From assembly GCF_000208745.1 (NCBI RefSeq), contig NC_030858.1:18517728-18581727 (forward strand): a DNA stretch of 64,000 nt, given 5' to 3'. A program made the translations under genes and the position numbers. Under the pieces are notes generated by a model. That model searched no databases, was not told the origin of the DNA, and saw nothing but the letters and a program-made list of their open reading frames with translations. Shown piece after piece: positions 32,150 through 45,192 of the stretch. Positions within the stretch are counted from its first letter, which is position 1; every line of letters starts with the position of its first letter. Source of the stretch: Theobroma cacao (lineage: Eukaryota > Streptophyta > Magnoliopsida > Malvales > Malvaceae).

Positions 32150-34647
32150 GTGTGAACATAGCCAAAACACAATGGCATTATCGATAATAATATACATGCA
32201 CTATACCAGTCATGTATTTAGCAATTTACATTGCATACACATATTCACATTGTTAGATTGTATTCACAATATAAAATGACCCATGACTTCCAGCGGAGAC
32301 ATTTACAATAAAAGGGATTACTATCGAATGCCAGACACATACCCAGAAGATGCATTACGGGGACTCCTCGATCTAGGGTCCAACAATCACCTGATCTAAA
32401 AACATAAATTTTTATAAAACATGAGTACAATACTTAGTGACTGAATATTAGAAGGGAACAAGCAATCTCAACTAGGAAATTTGACAATCATGATGTACCG
32501 GTTGAAAATAAGGCCATTTTCATCTAACTACTATTCCAAACCCTTTTTCCCTTAAAACAAGCCATCTTGCTAAAATAACAATAGCAACATGTAACACATG
32601 TAAACTTTCAATTTTTAACAAAACAAACGCTTACATATTTACATTTACAACCATATACCCATCATCAACATGCACACCATCCCATCATAATAATCTCATA
32701 TGCAACGGCTTATGCGCATATAACCGGGTCAGCAACGGCTTATGTGCACTCCCACTTACATATAGCCGGGTCAGCAACGGCTTATGTGCACTCCTACTCG
32801 CATATAGCTGGGTCAGCAACGGCTTATGTGCACTCCTACTCGCACATAGCCGGGTCCAAATCAACATGCAAAGGAGCATCCAATGCATATCATGCATTTT
32901 ATCATATTGTAATAACACATAAACCATTGTATAGCACATTTTCACAATATAAAATCATTGTACTAAAAGCTTGTTCCCAAGGTACATTTTCTAAGACAAG
33001 TTGGATAGAATCTTTCATATTCCCCAAAACAAGTTTGAAATGCAAGTCCACTCACCGGTATCGAAAATCCGGATTCCAAGTGCACTCGGACTAATAGTCC
33101 TCAAGCGCAATTCCTTTATCTTTTCCGGACGTCTCACTACCTTGACAAATAACAAAGTTGAGGAATTTACTATATTGTCCCTAAATTGATATAAACTAAT
33201 TTAAATTACTAATGCTTGATACGTAAATGCAAAAATACTTCCGATTACCGCTTAATCGCGGTATCGATTAAATTCGACCGATCATCCGATTAATTGGCGA
33301 TTATGTCCAAATCACCTCCAAGTTAATCCATTTCTCCTCTAATACCTTAGTTTACCACATACCATTTAACTAAAGCCAAATTCAGCATTAGAACCCTCAC
33401 AGTTCCTTATAGAAAAATTCGATCATTTAGTGCACTAGCATCGAAATTTTTCTACATAATCGTTTCACCTTAATTCATCATATTTCCAAGCCATTTTCCT
33501 TGAAATAAAAACAATCCCCCATTGATATTCAGCCCTCATGGTTCGACCAATAAGGAACCCTAGAGAAATTGAATATTTCTTTTGTGTTTTTGTTCATAAT
33601 CATGCTTAACTATCCCTAAACACTAACATAGTCTACATCAAATTATTCCAACAACAATTCCTCTTCCATACCCATTTTTCAGAATTGAATTCATCATGAT
33701 AACTCAATATTCAACCATGAAAATCAAGAACAAAAGCATGGGTAAGCTAGGTATCAAGGAGAATTAAAGAAATTTTAACTTACCTAGCTTGTTTCCTTAA
33801 TTTCTTCACTTTTTCTTTCAATTTCCACCTAGGTTTTCTTATTTTTCCCTTTGTTCTTCCTTTGTTCTTGTTGTTGGTTGCCTAGGCAAAATATGGTGAG
33901 AGAATTGGGATTTAATGGGCTGATTTCTATAAAAAATAATAAAATAATCAAGCATGCCACGTGTCACATGCTTATTGGCCCAAATTTTTAACTTTTTGAC
34001 TTTATCTTCTTAATTTTCCACCAAAAATATTCTGGTATTTATCCAATCCTACCACATTTAAAATCCCTTGGTCTTGACAAGTGCTGGGGAGAAAAATTTA
34101 CTGATTTGCCCGGGGGTGAAAAAATTACGATTTTGCCCCTATACTCCGAAATATACCGAAATCACATTACTTCTACTTTTCAACCTCAAATAACACTAAT
34201 ATTGATCAATATTAACCAAATGGGGCAAAAAAATCATTTTATAAAAATTCTCGTTTAGTTCTCTAATGGTAAAATTATCATTTTGCCCTTGTGCTTCAAA
34301 AATACAAGGAATCACAATTTTTCACTACTAAACATCATTTTATACTCCAATAATTATAATTATATTTTATATAATTATTCTTGGTCAAATGTGATCAAAT
34401 CTTGGCTAAAAATCTCCATTTTATCATCAAATGGTAAAATGACCTTTTGTCCCTAATCGGTCAATTTTCCTGATGAACTCCAAACTGGACCTTGAACTCC
34501 GAATCACTATTCTAAGCCATTCTGTAGGTTTCAAAATTTTCAATTTCCTCTTAGAATTTCTATTTGAACTAGTTCAAGGCTCGATTTTACTTAGTTATAT
34601 CACTCGGTACAATACCGTCTTTTAATCGAGCTTGACAGGGTCTCACA
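32150..34647 (-). repeat. Gypsy element 3' LTR (outer end truncated)
   Basis: It matches 37141-39630 closely along its whole length. It contains a 42-bp tandem array and a block of TTAATCG/TATCGATTAA words (33243-33305). It ends GGGTCTCACA on the plus strand. Confidence 0.88.
32690..32861. repeat. 42-bp array in the gypsy 3' LTR
   Basis: Three full units (CAGCAACGGCTTATGTGCAC..CCGGGT) and one shortened unit at the left. The matching array in the other LTR has different unit variants, so the two have diverged or undergone conversion since insertion. Open frames over this array are an effect of the 42-bp (14-codon) period. Confidence 0.92.
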
Positions 34648-35070
34648 TTCTCCCTCACTAATAAAAATTCGATCCCCGAATTTAAATTCAATGTAGAGTG
34701 GCTTACCTTTACAAATTGAAGAGGTGTGGATGCTTTATCCGCATCTCATCCTCAGCTTCCCATGTCACCTCCTTTAAATCCTGATACCAACATTGTCACT
34801 AGGGGTGGCTCCACCCTTCAGGGCAGCTCTTTCTCCCTTCCGCGACGAGCAACAAAGGGTACCTATCAGAGCACTTAGCAAGCAGTATCACTCAGCCTCA
34901 TTGCCAAGCTCCTAAATGTACCACATAGGTTGCCATATGCGCCTCCTCCAATATCTCTCTCCTCAATTCATTATTATCCGGCACATAAAGTCTATTTCCA
35001 TACCTCAACATTTCATCTGTGCCTTTGGTAAACATCTTTTCTTTCTTTCCATAAGGATCCTCTAACTGAT
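34648..35070 (-). pseudogene. Gypsy element integrase remnants
   Basis: 34715-34785 encodes the C-terminal phrase VTWEAEDEMRIKHPHLF, typical of the integrase end of Tekay/Del-type elements. 34890-35010 encodes the N-terminal zinc-region phrase LRREILEEAH. The catalytic core between them and all of RT/RNase H are gone. Confidence 0.75.
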
Positions 35071-35400
35071 CCTTAAGCTCCTTAAGGTGTTTAACACCAC
35101 TAAATTTACTAAGGCATTTTTATCCTTGATTCGAATTACGCAAGATTTATTTTCTTATTCAGTCACAAATACCTCCTTTAAAGGAGTAGGTACCACCAAG
35201 TATTCTTCTCTCCTAACACGATTCTTACTCAATCAATGTGCAAAACATGTAGAAATAAGCAGATGGGTTAAACCAGGCTTAAACAACACCCAAGCATTCA
35301 TATCACAGATAGAAAAAATACTTGAGACCACTGCATTTGAGGTCTGGGCCTCTTGGGGAGTTATAGCAAACACCCTCGCTTGGCCTCTACCAACAAAACT
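35071..35400 (-). pseudogene. Gypsy element protease
   Basis: The frame [21 protein letters not shown] leads to [13 protein letters not shown]. The catalytic DSGATHSFIS-type motif is changed to [10 protein letters not shown], so the aspartate is lost. PTPLKEVF follows. Confidence 0.75.
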
Positions 35401-36791
35401 CTGACGTCCGGACCCAAATGGCCTACCTTGAGAGGAAGTACCAGCACCTCGACCTCTAGATCCACTAGCTTCCCTATCAGACGAGGCGGCGACTGAAGGA
35501 GCAAACGAAGCTGGCTAGGTGGAACCACGAGCAGAATCTTGTGATTGATGAGCCATCGTACAATCTTTCTTAATATGCCCAGGTTGACCACACCTGAAAC
35601 AAACTCCCATAGCACGAAGGCATCTTCCTCTATGTCGTCCCCCACAAGTATGGCAAGGAAGGATAAGTTGACTTCTTTGCCTCGTATCTTGCTGTCTTCC
35701 AACACTGAAGGTTCTTTGTCCAGCCGCAATACTAGTACTAAGCGAGTCACTCCCCTGCTGGGGTAATCGTGAGTCCCTCTATGGACCCTGAAGGCTAAAA
35801 AACGAACCACCACTGCTGAAATCTCTTTGGCCTTGATAACCCTCTGTTTTGGCCCTTTTTGCTCTATCCCTCACAACCCTACTCTCACTGGTCCTCATTT
35901 CAATTCGTTGAGCATAATCCACGGCCGTAGAGTAAGTGTTGAAATCTCGAGAGGCCACAACTTGAAATAATGGTTCCACTAATCCATCCACAAACCTTTG
36001 GATTTTCATCTCCTCTGTGGAGCCAAGTAAGGTGCATACCGAGACAGTTGCGTAAATTTTATATCATACTCCGACACCGTCATGCTCGGAGTCTGCACCA
36101 ATGCCTCAAACTCTCTGGCTCGGGCATTTCGCACATTGTGCGATAAAAATCGATCTAGGAAGGCTGTACTAAATTCACTCCAAGTCAGTTGTGTAGCATC
36201 TGTCGGCCTACCCCTTCGCAAGGAGTCATACCATTCCTGTGTTACATCCTCCAATTGAAAAGCTACTAGCTCCACTGACCTAACGCTAGAACACCCCATA
36301 GCATTACAAATCTTCTCCATCTTGTCTAAGAAAACTTGGGGTTTCTCTGATACATCTGACCCCGTAAATGAGGGAGCCTTAAGCTTCAAAAAGTTAGTGA
36401 GTGAAACCTCTATCTGACCTCTGTCACCCTCGGGAGGTTGGCGGTCTGTCTGGCCTTGGGAACTAGGGGACTATTGCTCCACATGTCTCCCCTCTACTAT
36501 CTTCTGTATATCCTCCATACGAGCTGCCATCATTTCTACAACCCGATTGACTCCCTATAGACCCGTCACCAAATCCTCAACAGTAATGCCTCTCGCCGGT
36601 GGCCTAACAGTCTCACCTAAGGGCTGTCCCTCATATCTCCTATTCACAAGCGTACTCACTCTCATCGACCTAGCGACCCTGCCACGTCTACCTCGCCCCC
36701 TACAGGTGAGTGCCCGTGGCCGATTAGTTATCCCAGTAGGGGCATCTTGCTCCCCCACTTGTCTTAAAGTGGCCCGTATCTTAGGCGACAT
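35401..36791 (-). pseudogene. Gypsy element gag
   Basis: It starts at ATG 36791 (MSPKIRATLRQ). The Gag core ([20 protein letters not shown] to [15 protein letters not shown], 36006-36370) is well kept. It continues to [22 protein letters not shown] (about 35930-36005) and two CCHC knuckles, [12 protein letters not shown] and [14 protein letters not shown] (about 35565-35650). A stop near 36008 and another near 36470 break it. Gag would form the element's particle and bind its RNA. Confidence 0.85.
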
Positions 36792-37683
36792 TCTTACCTA
36801 GACAAGAGGAAACACCTGTTATTAACCACAGTTAAAGAGATAAGGTGGATTCTAAGATTGGGAATCTATGCAGTCCCTTGTCGTAAAATGTGTCGCGATT
36901 CACACTTCACAATCGAAGTTCCCACATAAAAACCCGACACTCCGCTGGACCAACAAATTGAAGTCCTAGAACCTAGATAAACCTAGAGCTCTGATACCAC
37001 TATTGTCACGACCCAATTTCTCGGGCCATGACCGGCGCATGAGCTCAATGAGCATAGCTCACTAAGCCTAAGCAAGCCTATCCATTTACCTTTGCTTAAC
37101 AAATTTATCATATCATGCATACACATACACCTTTTCCCGAGTGTGAACATAACCTAAACACAATGACATTATTAATAATAATATACATGCACTATACCAA
37201 TCATGTATTTAGCAATTTACATTTCATACACATATTCACATTGTTAGATTGTATTCACAATACAAAAGAACCCATGAATTCCAGCGGAGACATTTACAAT
37301 AAAAAGGATTACTATCGAATGCCAGACACATATCCAGGAGATGCACTACGGGAACTCCTCGATCTAAGGTCCAACAGTCACCTGATCTGAAAACATGAAT
37401 TTGTATAAAACGTGAGTACAACACTCAGTGAGTGAATATTAGAAGGGAACAAGCAATCTCAACTAGGAAATTTGACAATCATGATGCACCGGTTGAAAAT
37501 AAGGCCATTTTCATCTAACTACTATTCCAAACCCTTTTTCCCTTAAAACAAGCCATCCTGCTAAAATAACAATAGCAACATGTAACATATGTAAACTTTC
37601 AAATTTCAACAAAACAAATGCTTCCATATTTGCATTTACAACCATATACCCATCATCAACATGCACACCATCCCATCATCATC

Positions 37684-37851
37684 ATCTCATATGCAACGGC
37701 TTATGCGCATATAGCCGGGTCAGCAACGGCTTATGTGCACTCCCACTCGCACATATTTGGGTCAGCAACGGCTTATGTGCACTCCCACTCGCACATAGTC
37801 GGGTCAGCAATGGCTTATGTGCACTCCTACTCGCACATAACCGGGTCCGAA
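37684..37851. repeat. 42-bp array in the gypsy 5' LTR
   Basis: Three full units plus a shortened one, as in the other LTR but with different unit-specific bases (ATATTTGGGT, TAGTCGGGT, TAACCGGGT). Confidence 0.92.
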
Positions 37852-38432
37852 TCAACATGCAAAGAAGCATCCAATGCATATCATGCATTTTATCATATTG
37901 TGATAACACATAAACCATGGTATAGCACATTTTCACAATATAAAATCATTGTACTAAAAGCTTGTTCCCAAGGTACATTTTCTAAGACAAGTTGGATAAA
38001 ATCTTTCATATTCCCCAAAACAAGTTTGAAATGCAAGTCCACTCACCGGTATCGAAAATCTGGATTTCGGGTGCACTCGGACTAATAGCCCTTACGAGCA
38101 ATTCCTTTGTCTTTTTCAGACGTCTCACTACCTTGACAAATAACAAAATTGAAAAATTTACTATATTGTCCCTAAATTGATATAAACTAATTTAAATTAC
38201 TAATGCTTGATACGTAAATGTAAAATACGTCCGATTACCGCTTAATCGCGGTATCGATTAAATTCGACCGATCAACCGATTAATTGGCGGTTATGTCCAA
38301 ATCACCTCCAAATTAATCCATTTCTCCTCTAATACCTTAGTTTACCACATACCATTTAAATAAAGCCAAATTCAGCATTAGAACCCTCACAGTTCCTTAT
38401 AGAAAAATTCGGTCATTTGGTGCACTAACACC

Positions 38433-38768
38433 NNNNNNNNNNNNNNNNNNNNNNNNNNNNNNNNNNNNNNNNNNNNNNNNNNNNNNNNNNNNNNNNNNNN
38501 NNNNNNNNNNNNNNNNNNNNNNNNNNNNNNNNNNNNNNNNNNNNNNNNNNNNNNNNNNNNNNNNNNNNNNNNNNNNNNNNNNNNNNNNNNNNNNNNNNNN
38601 NNNNNNNNNNNNNNNNNNNNNNNNNNNNNNNNNNNNNNNNNNNNNNNNNNNNNNNNNNNNNNNNNNNNNNNNNNNNNNNNNNNNNNNNNNNNNNNNNNNN
38701 NNNNNNNNNNNNNNNNNNNNNNNNNNNNNNNNNNNNNNNNNNNNNNNNNNNNNNNNNNNNNNNNNNNN
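38433..38768. other. Assembly gap (336 N)
   Basis: Run of N in the gypsy 5' LTR. The other LTR suggests the true length here is about 330-350 bp (33452-33790). Confidence 0.95.
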
Positions 38769-39630
38769 TTTTCCTTGTATTTCTTCACTTTTTCTTTCTA
38801 ATTTCCACCTAGGTTTTCTTGTTTTTCCCTTTGTTCTTCCTTTGTTCTTGTTTCTGGTTGCCTAGGCAGAATATGGTGAGAGAATTGGGCATTTAATGGG
38901 CTGATTTCTATGGAAAATAATAAAATAATCAAGCATGCCACGTGTCACATGCTTATTGGCCCCAATTTTTAACTTTTTGACTTTATCTTCTTAATTTTTC
39001 ACCACAAATATTTTGGTATTTATCCAATCCTACCACATTTAAAATCGCTTGGTCTTGACAAGTGCTGAGGAAAAAAATTTACCGATTTTCCCCTGAGACG
39101 AAAAAATTACGATTTTACCCCTATACTCTGAAATGTACCAGAATCACATTATTTCTACTTTTCAACCTCAAATAATACTAATATTGATCAATATTAACCA
39201 AATGGGGCAAAAAAATTATTTTTTAAAAATTCCTGTTTAGTCCTCTAGTGGCAAAATTACCATTTTACCCTTGTGCTCCAAAAATATCGAGAATCACAAT
39301 TTTTCACTACTAAACATCATTTTATACTCCAATAATCATAATTATATTTCATATAATTATTCTTGGTCAAATGTGATCAAATCTTGGCTAAAAATCTCCA
39401 TTTTATCATCAAATGGAAAAATGATCGTTTTGTCCCTAATCGGTCAATTTTTCTGATGGACTCCAAACTGGACCTTGAACTCTGAATCACTATTCTAAGT
39501 CATTCTGTGGGTTTCAAAATTTTCAATTTCCTCTTAGAATTTCTATTTGAACTAGTTCAGGGCTCGATTTAACTAAGTTGTACCACTCGGTACAATATCG
39601 TCTTTTAATCGAGCTTGACAGGGTCTCACA

Positions 39631-40482
39631 TTTACAATGGCTTTTACCAAGCTCAGTCAAAAACCTTTTACACTAGTTTTTCACGGGCTCAACTAAAACC
39701 TAATGTGGTTTTCAAGACTCAACCACAACCTTTAACATTCAAGCTATCCCAAGCTTGAACAACCCCTTAGAGTGACTCCCTCACTCTAAGAATATAAGAA
39801 AAGTAATAAAGAAGTACCTATGATCACTTACTTTGATTTAGATGGTACAAGATGAAGTGTTGAACTCTATTACAAAGATTGGTGTTTAAATGCAGTAAGG
39901 TGCAGTGAAGCTTTTCTGGTTTTTTTTTTTCACTTTCTATAGTTCAAATCTCATTCAAGGCTTCAAAAAAAACTTGTTTCTCATTGTTGGAAGACGTTTT
40001 TATACTTAGAGATACAACTCTGATGACAGTTTGACAGTTTATGGCCGTTGAAAACAGTTGAGGATAAGTTCTAACAGTTAATCTGTCTTGTAGTGCTCTG
40101 GTTCAAATTACAGACAAAGAGCTCTTAGTTGACTGACTTGGTTGACTAAGTTGGTTCTGTTTTCGGTTTGCAGATTCTGGTAGAGAGCACTTAGTCGACT
40201 GACTTGGTTTACTAAATTGATTCTGTTTCTCAAACTCTTCAGCCCGTTATTTCTCCAATTTGAAATTTGGGCAACCAATGTTCTTCCCTATTTCACCAAT
40301 AAGCTTCCTCCTTGTTATTTAGTTACATCTTGTTGATTTTATCCCTCTTTTTCTTTCAAAAATACTCTTTGAAGAGTCAATAAATTAATTTCATATATTA
40401 ATTTCCTGCACACTCAAGTAAAGGTATTAGACACAAATAAATGAGAATGTTTTATTATCATCAAAAACTAATGGAGCCAACA
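39631..40482 (-). repeat. Copia copy 2, 3' LTR (truncated)
   Basis: Begins (minus strand) TGTTGGCTCC at 40482 and runs to '..gccattgtaaa' at 39631, where gypsy LTR sequence takes over. It retains both TCGA/TCAA motif pairs (40125-40150, 40190-40215). Confidence 0.92.
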
Positions 40483-41326
40483 ATCTCTCCCTTTTTGATA
40501 ATGACAAAACACTCATTGATTAACAGCATAGTGTCATTTTAATTCTTTTTAGTTTTCGGCAAAAATTGAGGATTGCTCCCCCTAAGTTTAAGCTCCCCCT
40601 TAATGTGTGCAGATTTTGCTTATTTTATTTCAGCCAATTTTATTATCGTCATATAGAAAATGATATTGTACATTTAGAGTATACATATGTTCAGCAACAT
40701 GAAGTGATTTGCAGCATGTAAGTATTAGCAGATCATCATTAAACTTTCAACTTTAAGTGTTGACAGATTTTCATCACTATTCCAGTAGCTGTCAATCAGC
40801 TTATTGATTTCAGATTTTGTATACATTATTCATATTTCAATTGATATATTATATACACCATCTATATCTATTTTCAAGCAGAAATTATTCACAATGCCAT
40901 AATAAAAATCAATTATCAGCATATAATTCAATATTAATGCAATAGCAGATTTTGTCAACAGTAGTAAAAATACCAAGGATAGCAAAATATCAACAAACTT
41001 CAATTTTCAGTAGTCAAACATCATAATCATATCAGCATCTATTTGTTAAACAACCACATAGATAACAAGATTAAAACCAAGTGTTCAAGTGCCACCATGG
41101 CACAAATAATAGTTAACCAACAAGTATTTCGAAACTACCCCTGGACTATTTTTGCTTCCTATCTCCTATTTTCTAAGTTCATTCATCTTTGATTCTATCT
41201 TCTTTCCTTTCCTAGGTTCCTTCTTGGTTCCTCTACCCTAACATTTTTTTAAAAATTTATTCTTCTGGTTCTTAGTTCCTGCACTATTTTACTCCCCCTT
41301 TTTGTCAGCATCAAAGGGAGGGGCTT
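40483..41326 (-). other. Copia copy 2 3' non-coding region
   Basis: Same as 19201-20083 of copy 1, with purine tract 'caaaaagggagagat' against the LTR and a second G-rich run near 40580-40600. No gene. Confidence 0.8.
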
Positions 41327-43238
41327 CTATTCATCTGATGTGTCAAAGGTTAAGGATTCTGTGCTATAGAAAGGGTTGAGAGGAAAAGGAGAGGGCTTTC
41401 GAAGAGGTGATGACTGTCTTGGGGAAGGTTCTGGGGAGGACTTGTCTGAGACAGGGATTGGAGAGGAGGCTGAAATTGGTCTGGATTTCTCTACCAACCT
41501 GGAAGACTTTCTTCTTTTAAGAAAAGCTGTCTTGGTGGCCATAGTCTTCTTGCCTTTGGTTGGTAGTTTTGCCTTAGTTGGTGGTGCTGCAGTGGCTTTG
41601 GCTTTCCCTGCTTTTGTCTTTACTCTGACAGCTGATGCAGATTTCTTTCCTTTTCCTACACCTTCACCAGCCTTTTGAGTTTCTATTCTGGCAGTGTCCT
41701 TTTCAACTTCTCCCTCCTTAACCATTTAGTGGAAGATATCCATGACGGAGACTTCCTCTAAGTTTGGAGGAGAGGCCTGGTGTTTCTCTGTCTTTGAATC
41801 ATTTTTGCTTTGAGGTTCAAGCGAGGTTGTCTTGGCTGGTTGATCAATCCCTTGGGGTGAGTCTTCAATCTGCAGAGTAGGACTGGCAGATTTGTAGGTG
41901 GCAACTTCAGCCTGAATGCCAGAACTTCCAACATGAGGAGTTAATTTTTCTGCTGACTTAGCTGAACTTTCAACACCTTGTTGTACAGGTATAGTGTTGG
42001 ATGTGGCAGAACTGTCTGCAGCCACAGGTTCAGATGGCATGTTTTCCTTTTCCTTCAGCTTGTTTTCCTACTCAGTGATTTTATCTTCCATTTTCTATAG
42101 CTTTATTCCTTGGTCAGTCAGCTTACCATCAATCCTCATGAGCAAATTAAAAATCACTTCATTTGAAAATCTGAAGGGAGCTTCTTCAAGTTGAACAGGT
42201 AAGCTGTGTTCTTTCTTGGACCAATCTTGGAGGTTTTAATGAACCTTTCTCCATCAAGTACATACCCCATTTTAACCAAGCTACTATACTGAATAGCTTG
42301 ATCTTTGGTTTTTACCGGGTCCATATCATACCTCTTTGCCCATATTCCCTTTTTTTGCACAAGGGATGTAATCACATTCCCATACAGCAGATTTACCTTA
42401 TCAAGTCTGCAAGCACTTCTCATTTTCTCAATCATAAATCTTCCCAAATTCAGAGACACTCCATTGAAAGCATGCTCTATCAGCCAAGGTCTTAGAGGCT
42501 GATGTAGCTAAAGCTTCCACTTCTGCCTTGTATATTTGTTGCTATGAAATAGTGTAAAATTCTTATCTGAGGGCTGGTTATCAAACCAGAATTACTTTTC
42601 GAAGAATATTTTTCTTTCTTTCCAATGATGATCTCCCACAATGAGGACGGATCATATTTTTCAAGTAGTTCAAATTCACCTTCTTCATATTCTATTTTCA
42701 GCAGGTTCCCTAAATCCTCAGCAGTCATAACAAACTCTTTTCCATTTAGATAAACATTCAAACCATCTTCTACATAATCATCAGAATCTATTAATTCCTT
42801 TCCTTTCAAAGCAATTCTAGAATAAAAATCTTTAACAAAACTTGGACTGTAAGATCTATTCTTAAAGGTACTGTAGCCTTTTAGTTTTAGTTCATCAAAG
42901 TACTCAGATAGACTGGTCTAGATTTCTACATTTTCCTTAAAACTCTTCCAATCAATGAATTTTCCATAAGGGATTGATGCATTCTCGATATTTTTGAATC
43001 TATACTCATGCAACTTATTCCTAAATTTCGAAGAAGGAAAACTGGTACCTTTATGGAGAGAGGGCTCTGTTTCTTCCTTCTTGCCAGTTTCCTGCTTCTT
43101 TTCTCTAAGTTTCTCGGACATATCTTTCACTGAACCAAGCATGGTTTTTAGTTTCTTTTCAGTTCCTATTTCTTCCTCCATTGGCTTTTTCCTTTTTTTC
43201 TTTTCTGATATCTTTTTGCTCTGAGATGTTCTAGCCAT
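41327..43238 (-). pseudogene. Copia copy 2 extra 3' ORF
   Basis: ATG at 43238 (MARTSQSKKISEKKKRKK) to the stop at 41327. It has the same plan as the copy 1 ORF: basic N-terminus, the YLNGKEFVMTAEDLGNLL block (about 42700-42750), the LLYGNVITSLVQKKG block (about 42345-42390), and a serine/lysine/alanine-rich tail ending SPEPSPRQSSPL. It is less broken than copy 1, with four or five interruptions over about 640 codons, so it gives the better view of the family protein. Function unknown; the position is that of the env-like ORF of SIRE elements. Confidence 0.78.
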
Positions 43239-43585
43239 GTATGTTGCATAAATTTTTGAGGGTTTGAGTCGATTTCAGAGGTCAACAGGGAGATTTAGGT
43301 TTTTATTTTAGAGTAACGAGTTTCAAGGGAGAGAGGAGGAGAGGCAGTCAACAATTATTACCAAAAAAAAACTCCTCACCTTCCTTTTAAGTGCTGCCCT
43401 ATTTTATTTCTTTATAATTTCAAACTTCCCTCTAAATTTTGGTTATTTACCTTTGACAGTTTTTCCTTCATTCCTTTTACACCCGGTAAACCCAAATTTT
43501 ACCACATTTTACACTTTTTTCTCTAAAACTCACTAAGTCTTATTATTTAAGGGTGTCAAACCACTCTTAGTTGATTGAGAAATCT

Positions 43586-44245
43586 TTAGTCGACTGAAAG
43601 CAGTCTATTTTTTCTATGTGAGCGCTTAAGGTTTTCGTATAATTCCTTCACACTAATCATCCCTAAATTTCTTCTAATTTCATAGAATTTATCTTCACTC
43701 AGAGGTTTGGTAAAAATGTCTGTTAATTGATGTAAAGTATTCACAAATTCTATCTTAATATCATGTTTCACCACATGCTCTCTAATAAAATGGTGTCTAA
43801 TTTCAATGTGCATTGTCTTAGAGTGCTGCACATGATTTTTTTATATATTGATTGCACTTGTGTTATCACAGTATATTGGTACATTATGCATAGTTATTCC
43901 ATAGTCTTTTAATTGTTGCTTGATCCAAAGTATTTATGCACAACAGCTACCTAATGATACATATTCAGCCTCTGCTGCAGACAGTGCCACTGAGTTTTGC
44001 TTTTTGCTAGACCAAGACACAAGCATCCTTCCTAAAAATTAGCATGTTCCACTAGTGCTTTTCCTATCAGTTCTGCTACCAGCAAAGTTAGCATCTGAAT
44101 ATCCAACTAAGCTAAGAGTTGAGTCTCTAGAGTACCATATTCCTAGTTCTTGAGTGTCTAGAAGGTATCTAAAAATTCTCTTAACAGCTGTTAGGTGTGA
44201 TTCTTTAGTCTGTGACTGAAATCTAGCACACAAGCACACACTAAA
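43586..44245 (-). pseudogene. Copia copy 2 RNase H
   Basis: GYSDANFAGSRTDRKSTSG and KTMHIEIRHHFIREH..IFTKPL are preserved. Glutamine codons became stops near 44036 and 43938. Confidence 0.88.
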
Positions 44246-45192
44246 CTAAATATCTGGTGTACTTGTTGTTAAGTAAAGAAGAGAGCCGATCATACCTCTA
44301 TAGAGTTTGGTGGATGGATTCATTGGTGTAGAAATTGATTTCAGCTTCAGCATATCAAATTTCTTGAGCATATCATGAGTGTATCTTTCTTGGTTGATGA
44401 AGATTCCTTCCTCACTTTGTTTAATTTGAAGACCAAGGAAGTACTTCAACTCTCCCATCATGCTCATTTCAAATTCACCCTGCATTTCCTTAGCAAAGTT
44501 CTTGCACAAAGCCTCATTAGTTGCACCAAATACAATATCATCCACATATATTTGCACAATAATTAAATCATTTAGATATCTCTTAATGAACAATGTAGTA
44601 TCGATGCTGCCTCTATCATACCCTTTCTCAACTAGAAATTTTGAAAGCCTTTCATACCAAGCTCTAGGAGCTTGTTTCAATCCATACAAGGCTTTATGAA
44701 GTTTAACAACATGATCAGATTTTTCAAAGTCTTCAAAACCAAGTGGTTGTTCTACATATACTTCTTCTTGAATTAATCCATTTAAGAATGCACTTTTGAC
44801 ATCCATTTGGAACAATTTAAAATTCATGAAACGTGCAAAAGCTAGTAACAACCTTATAACTTCAATCCTAGCAACCGGAGCAAAAGTTTCATCATAATAT
44901 ATTCCATCTTCTTCGTTGTATCCTTTTGCTACCAACCTAGCTTTATTTCTAACTACATTTCCTTGCTCATCTACCCTATTTTTAAACACCCATTTTGTAC
45001 CAGCAATAGGGTGATTTGAAGGTCTAGGTACTAATGATCATACATGACTCCTTGTGAATTGATCAAGTTCTTCTTGCATGGCCATTATCCAACTTTCCTC
45101 TTTTTCAGCTTCTTCAAAGTTTTAGGTTCAATTTGAGATATAAAAGCTGAAAACTCACAAGTTTCTCTAGTTGCTTTACTAGTTTTAACTTC
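44246..45192 (-). pseudogene. Copia copy 2 reverse transcriptase
   Basis: An open stretch of 247 codons (44246-44989) with FQMDVKSAFLNG, LYGLKQAPRAWY and the catalytic YVDDIVFGA. The start of the domain is broken by TGG to TGA near 45040. The end has a CAG to TAG stop and a small deletion relative to copy 1 just upstream of the YRGMIGSLLYL block. Confidence 0.9.

Larger units (their letters stand above)
32150..39630 (-). mobile_element. Ty3/gypsy chromovirus-like retrotransposon with gutted pol
   Basis: On the minus strand: 5' LTR 37004-39630 (TGTGAGACCC..GGGTCGTGACA), iMet-type primer site (TGGTATCAGAG, about 36988-36999), gag, protease, two small integrase pieces, a purine tract 'gtgagggagaa', and a 3' LTR 32150-34647 lacking its last 137 bp. 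The Gag and integrase sequences resemble the Tekay/Del-type chromoviruses. RT, RNase H and the integrase core are deleted, so it is non-autonomous. The 5' LTR holds the 336-base N gap. Confidence 0.85.
37004..39630 (-). repeat. Gypsy element 5' LTR, with assembly gap
   Basis: TGTCACGACCC to GGGTCTCACA on the plus strand, including 336 N. It is full-length apart from the gap. It abuts copia copy 2 at 39631 without spacer. Confidence 0.88.

Noticed and set aside
32690..32861. CRISPR-like array
   Set aside because: Units are directly adjacent with no unique spacers, and the DNA is plant nuclear.
32685..32945. Minus-strand HKPLLTRLYASGSA repeat frame (and its twin at 37682-37936)
   Set aside because: Effect of a 42-bp array inside LTRs.
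35361..35813. Minus-strand frame of 150 codons
   Set aside because: Wrong frame of the gypsy gag C-terminus; the true frame shows the two zinc knuckles.
38387..38788. 133-codon frame across the N gap
   Set aside because: Consists of unknown residues; it arises from the N run.
41376..41678. Plus-strand frame of 100 codons
   Set aside because: Antisense of the extra ORF tail of copia copy 2.
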